Below are positions 4,173 to 6,958 of a stretch of 6,958 bases of DNA, piece by piece. This DNA comes from Acidimicrobiia bacterium (GTDB lineage: Bacteria > Actinomycetota > Acidimicrobiia > Acidimicrobiales > AC-14), in contig JAFASB010000079.1 in assembly GCA_019244985.1 (NCBI GenBank), forward strand, positions 1 to 6,958. Direction: 5' to 3'. The notes beneath the pieces are model-generated. The model saw only the letters and a program-made list of their open reading frames with translations, had not been told where the DNA came from and searched no databases. How positions within the stretch are numbered: the stretch's first letter is position 1; each line of letters begins with the position of its first letter. Position numbers and translations under genes: made by a program.

Positions 4173-6958
4173 GTGGCTGGGGGAATCGTCACATTGCTGT
4201 TCACCGATGTCGTGGCGTCGACCGATCTGCTCGACCGCCTCGGTGACCAGGGCTACGACGCGCTGAGGCGCGCCCACTTCGGGATCCTGCGCGAGGCGGT
4301 CACCCAGCGCGGCGGCACCGAGGTCAAGAACCTGGGCGACGGACTGATGATCGTGTTCGCCACGCCGTCACGCGCCGTCGATTGCGCTGTCGCCATCCAG
4401 CAGGGTGTCGAGCGCCACAACCGGGCGCAGCCCGACTCGCAGCGCATCGAGGTTCGCGTCGCCCTCCACGCCGGCGAGCCGATTCAGGAGGAGGCCGACT
4501 ACTTCGGCCGACCCGTCGTCATCGCCAAGCGGCTTTGCGATCGGGCCGCCGCCGGCCAGATCCTGGCGTCGACGATCGTGCGTGACCTTGTCGGCGACCG
4601 TCGCGACCTCTCTTTCCGCGACGTCGGCCCATTGCAGCTCAAGGGACTGAGCGATCCTGTCGCCACCGTCGAGGTGGGATGGGCGCCCGTCCCAGAGCGC
4701 GTTTCGACGTTTGCGACCGCGCGCTACCAGTCCCCGTTCGTCGGCCGCGAGTCCGAGCTCGAGCGGCTCACCGATGCGCTGCAGCGCGCGGCCTCGGGTG
4801 AGCGCCAGGTCGTGCTTGTCGGAGGCGAGGCCGGCGTCGGCAAGACCCGGCTGGCGGCGGAGTTCAGTCGCCTCGCGGTCGAGGAGGGCGCGCTGTTGTT
4901 GTACGGGCGCTGTTTCCCGGACCCGCTGGTCGCCTATGAGCCCTTCGTCGAGGCCTTCGATGCCGACGGCGTCCCGACGTTCGACGAGCTTCGGGCCCGG
5001 GCCAGCCTCGTGCGCGGCCGGCGCCCCGATCGCGGCCTCGAGTCCGAGGAGTTCAGTGAGCGCTACTGGCTCTTCGAAGAGGTCGTCGCCGCCCTGGCGA
5101 CGGCGAGTGCCGTCCGGCCCGTCGTCCTGATCGTCGATGATCTGCACTGGGCGGACCGACCGACGCTGCTTCTGTTCCGCCACCTCGGGCGCTCGCTGGG
5201 CGGGCCGCGGCTCGTCCTGCTCGGCTCCTTCCGCGAAGGAGACCCGGCGTTCGACGTGTCGCGCCGCGGCGTGCTCGCCGATCTGCATCGCGAGGGCGGC
5301 GTGCAACGCATGGCGCTCGAGGGCCTGGAGGAGGAGGCCGCGGTGCGTCTGGTCGCCGAGCGCGAAGACGCGAATGGCGACACCGACGTGTTGGCCCGTT
5401 CGCTGTTCCGACACACCGAGGGCAACCCGTTCTTCATCGAGGAACTCCTTCACCATTTCGACGACATCGGGCTCTCGGCTCGGCTGCGAACGGCGGACGA
5501 TCCTTTCCGGGAGCTCGCCGTCCCCGACGGCGTGAAGGAGGTGGTTCGGAGCCGCCTTTCGCACCTCGACGACCTGACGTGGCGCGTCCTCACGGCCGGT
5601 GCCGTGCTCGGGCACTCGTTCACGATCGCAACGGTGGCGGCGACGTCGGGACTCGACGAGGACGACGTCGTCGAAGCGTTGGAGCACGCCATCACGGCCC
5701 GTGTCCTCGTCGAGGACAAGGCGCAGCCCGAGACCGTCAGCTTCACGCATGCACTCGTACGGGAGACGCTGTACCAGGACATGAGCTCCGCGCGTCGCGT
5801 GCGGATGCACGAGCGTGCCGCGGAGGCCCTCGAGCGGCGGGCCACGGGCGAGCAGTTCGTGGAGCTCGCCCACCACTTCCTCATGGCCGCGGGCCCGGGA
5901 AAGGGGGAGAAGGCCGTCGTGTACGGGATCCAGGCTGCCGAGTGGGCGCAGGGCCAGCTGGCGTACGAGAGCGCGGTCGAGCTGTATGAGCGGGTCCTCG
6001 AGATTCTCGAGCCTGCCGGCGCCGGACTGCGCGATCGATGCGAGCTGCTCCTCAAGCTCGGCAACGCCCGCCATCAGGGCGGGGACCACCCTGGCGCCCG
6101 TGTCGCCTATCAGGCGGCGGCCGGGATCGCCCGCCGTGAGGGGTGGGCGGTCGAGCTGGCCGAGGCCGCGGCCGGCTTCGCAGATTGGCGCGGCTTCTTC
6201 ACCGATCCGGGCCCGGCGCGCGACCTGTTGGAGGAAGCGGCCGCCCTTCTGCCGACGACCAACGACCGGCTCCGCGCCCAGGTCCTCGCCGAGCTCGCCT
6301 ACGAGTGCTCGATGTCGGGCCTGCCCGCACGCGGCGAGCGCCTGAGCCGGGATGCGGTGGCTGCCGCGCGCCAGGCCGGCGACGGCGACCTGCTGGCGCG
6401 CGCCCTGCGGAGCCGGCACCTGGCGCTGATGCCGGCCGTCGATCTCACCGAGCGCAACGCCATCGTCGACGAGATCCTCGAGCTGGCGGGCCAGAGCGGC
6501 GACCGAGTGTCAGCGTTCTTCGGCCGTGTCGACCGCATCATCGACCGCTTGGAGGTCGGTGACGTCGCCGGCGCCGACGACGACATCGCCCGGTGCGCAG
6601 AGCTCGCCGAAGAGCTGCGCGCCAACCTTCCGCGCTGGTACACGACGGCGTGGAGCGTGATGCGAGCGTTGCTCGACGGCCGATTCGACGATGCGGAGCG
6701 CTTCGGCGCCGACGCCCTCGGCCTTGGCCGCCGGCTCGCCGTCGGCGGCGCCCTGGAGGCGTACGGGAACTGGGTGTTCTATCTGCGCCGGGAACAGGGC
6801 CGGCTCGACGAGCTCGAGGAGGTCTCGGCCGCGCTGGTCGACCGCCATCCGTCGTTCCCCGGGTTCCGCGCCGGCCTCGTCTTCCTCTACGCGACGCTCG
6901 GTCGCCAGGCCGAGGCAGATGCGCACCTCGATCGCCTCGACGACCTGCTCTTCGAGCC
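4173..6958 (+). CDS. Adenylyl cyclase domain fused to STAND/AAA ATPase with TPR-like repeats (3' end outside window)
   Basis: A GTG-started reading frame runs 928 codons to the window edge without a stop; the C-terminus is missing. Residues 1 to about 170 form a class III nucleotide cyclase domain: LLFTDVVAST (D12), EVKNLGDGLMIVF (K52, D56), ADYFGRPVVIAKRL (D109, R120), LKGL and a closing VEVGW. Compared with mycobacterial Rv1625c, both metal Asps, the purine-specifying Lys and Asp, and the transition-state Arg are present, but the transition-state Asn is V116. From about 187 follows an ATPase: FVGRESELERL, Walker A GEAGVGKT (218-225), Walker B VVLIVDDLHWAD (317-328), GNPFFIEEL (417-425) and VPDGVKEVVRSRL (450-462). 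From about 540 to the edge the chain is helical with TPR-like repeats. This layout is common in actinobacterial signalling proteins; some, such as M. tuberculosis Rv0386, end in a LuxR-type HTH, which cannot be judged here. ATP binding is well supported, but cyclase activity is uncertain. It is cytosolic, with no signal or membrane segment, and probably translated with the PAS gene. Confidence 0.92.
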   Translation, partial: MAGGIVTLLFTDVVASTDLLDRLGDQGYDALRRAHFGILREAVTQRGGTEVKNLGDGLMIVFATPSRAVDCAVAIQQGVERHNRAQPDSQRIEVRVALHAGEPIQEEADYFGRPVVIAKRLCDRAAAGQILASTIVRDLVGDRRDLSFRDVGPLQLKGLSDPVATVEVGWAPVPERVSTFATARYQSPFVGRESELERLTDALQRAASGERQVVLVGGEAGVGKTRLAAEFSRLAVEEGALLLYGRCFPDPLVAYEPFVEAFDADGVPTFDELRARASLVRGRRPDRGLESEEFSERYWLFEEVVAALATASAVRPVVLIVDDLHWADRPTLLLFRHLGRSLGGPRLVLLGSFREGDPAFDVSRRGVLADLHREGGVQRMALEGLEEEAAVRLVAEREDANGDTDVLARSLFRHTEGNPFFIEELLHHFDDIGLSARLRTADDPFRELAVPDGVKEVVRSRLSHLDDLTWRVLTAGAVLGHSFTIATVAATSGLDEDDVVEALEHAITARVLVEDKAQPETVSFTHALVRETLYQDMSSARRVRMHERAAEALERRATGEQFVELAHHFLMAAGPGKGEKAVVYGIQAAEWAQGQLAYESAVELYERVLEILEPAGAGLRDRCELLLKLGNARHQGGDHPGARVAYQAAAGIARREGWAVELAEAAAGFADWRGFFTDPGPARDLLEEAAALLPTTNDRLRAQVLAELAYECSMSGLPARGERLSRDAVAAARQAGDGDLLARALRSRHLALMPAVDLTERNAIVDEILELAGQSGDRVSAFFGRVDRIIDRLEVGDVAGADDDIARCAELAEELRANLPRWYTTAWSVMRALLDGRFDDAERFGADALGLGRRLAVGGALEAYGNWVFYLRREQGRLDELEEVSAALVDRHPSFPGFRAGLVFLYATLGRQAEADAHLDRLDDLLFE

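Noticed and set aside
3503..4204. A 233-codon minus-strand frame opposite the PAS gene
   Set aside because: The plus strand encodes a clean PAS domain. The minus frame runs on into an out-of-phase reading of the TIGR03084 gene and looks non-protein-like there.
4368..6419. A 683-codon open frame on the minus strand opposite the cyclase-ATPase gene
   Set aside because: Its translation is Arg/Gly/Glu-rich low-complexity text without recognisable motifs, whereas the plus strand carries clear cyclase, Walker A and Walker B motifs throughout. It is a mirror frame caused by high GC at third codon positions.
4173..6958. LuxR-family transcription regulator
   Set aside because: The ATPase and TPR-like regions resemble those of large LuxR regulators, but no helix-turn-helix is visible in the part present, and the C-terminus is outside the window.

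Overview
This is a very GC-rich window, by eye about two thirds G+C or more. Gene content points to an actinobacterium: a CtpE-type P-type ATPase, a TIGR03084 protein of the mycothiol-dependent/DinB-like fold, and a class III cyclase fused to a STAND-type ATPase are all typical of that phylum. I cannot place it further; an uncultured soil or water lineage such as Acidimicrobiia or Thermoleophilia is a guess. Coding density is near total, with gaps of only 16 to 38 bases or small overlaps. I see no RNA gene, mobile element, CRISPR array or clear terminator.

Left part (1-488): the 5' end of a secreted protein gene runs leftwards off the window. Divergent from it is a small Ada-type zinc-finger protein. 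Its key methyl-acceptor cysteine is replaced by glycine, so it is probably not a DNA-repair methyltransferase. Its 3' end overlaps the convergent P-type ATPase gene by 19 bases.

Middle (470-3713, minus strand): a two-gene unit. A TIGR03084 metal-binding protein comes first, and 19 bases later a full-length 10-helix P-type ATPase closely resembling mycobacterial CtpE, a calcium transporter. All catalytic motifs of the pump are intact.

Right part (3752-6958, plus strand): a second two-gene unit starts divergently. A stand-alone PAS-domain protein is followed after 16 bases by a very large protein, cut by the window end after about 928 residues. In order it has a class III adenylyl cyclase domain, a STAND/AAA-type ATPase with Walker A and B, and a long TPR-like helical region. 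The cyclase keeps five of the six canonical catalytic residues; the transition-state asparagine is replaced by valine. The pair looks like a sensor plus signal-processing module, but the input and output are unknown. This is the most interesting part of the window. Otherwise I see no clearly new system.
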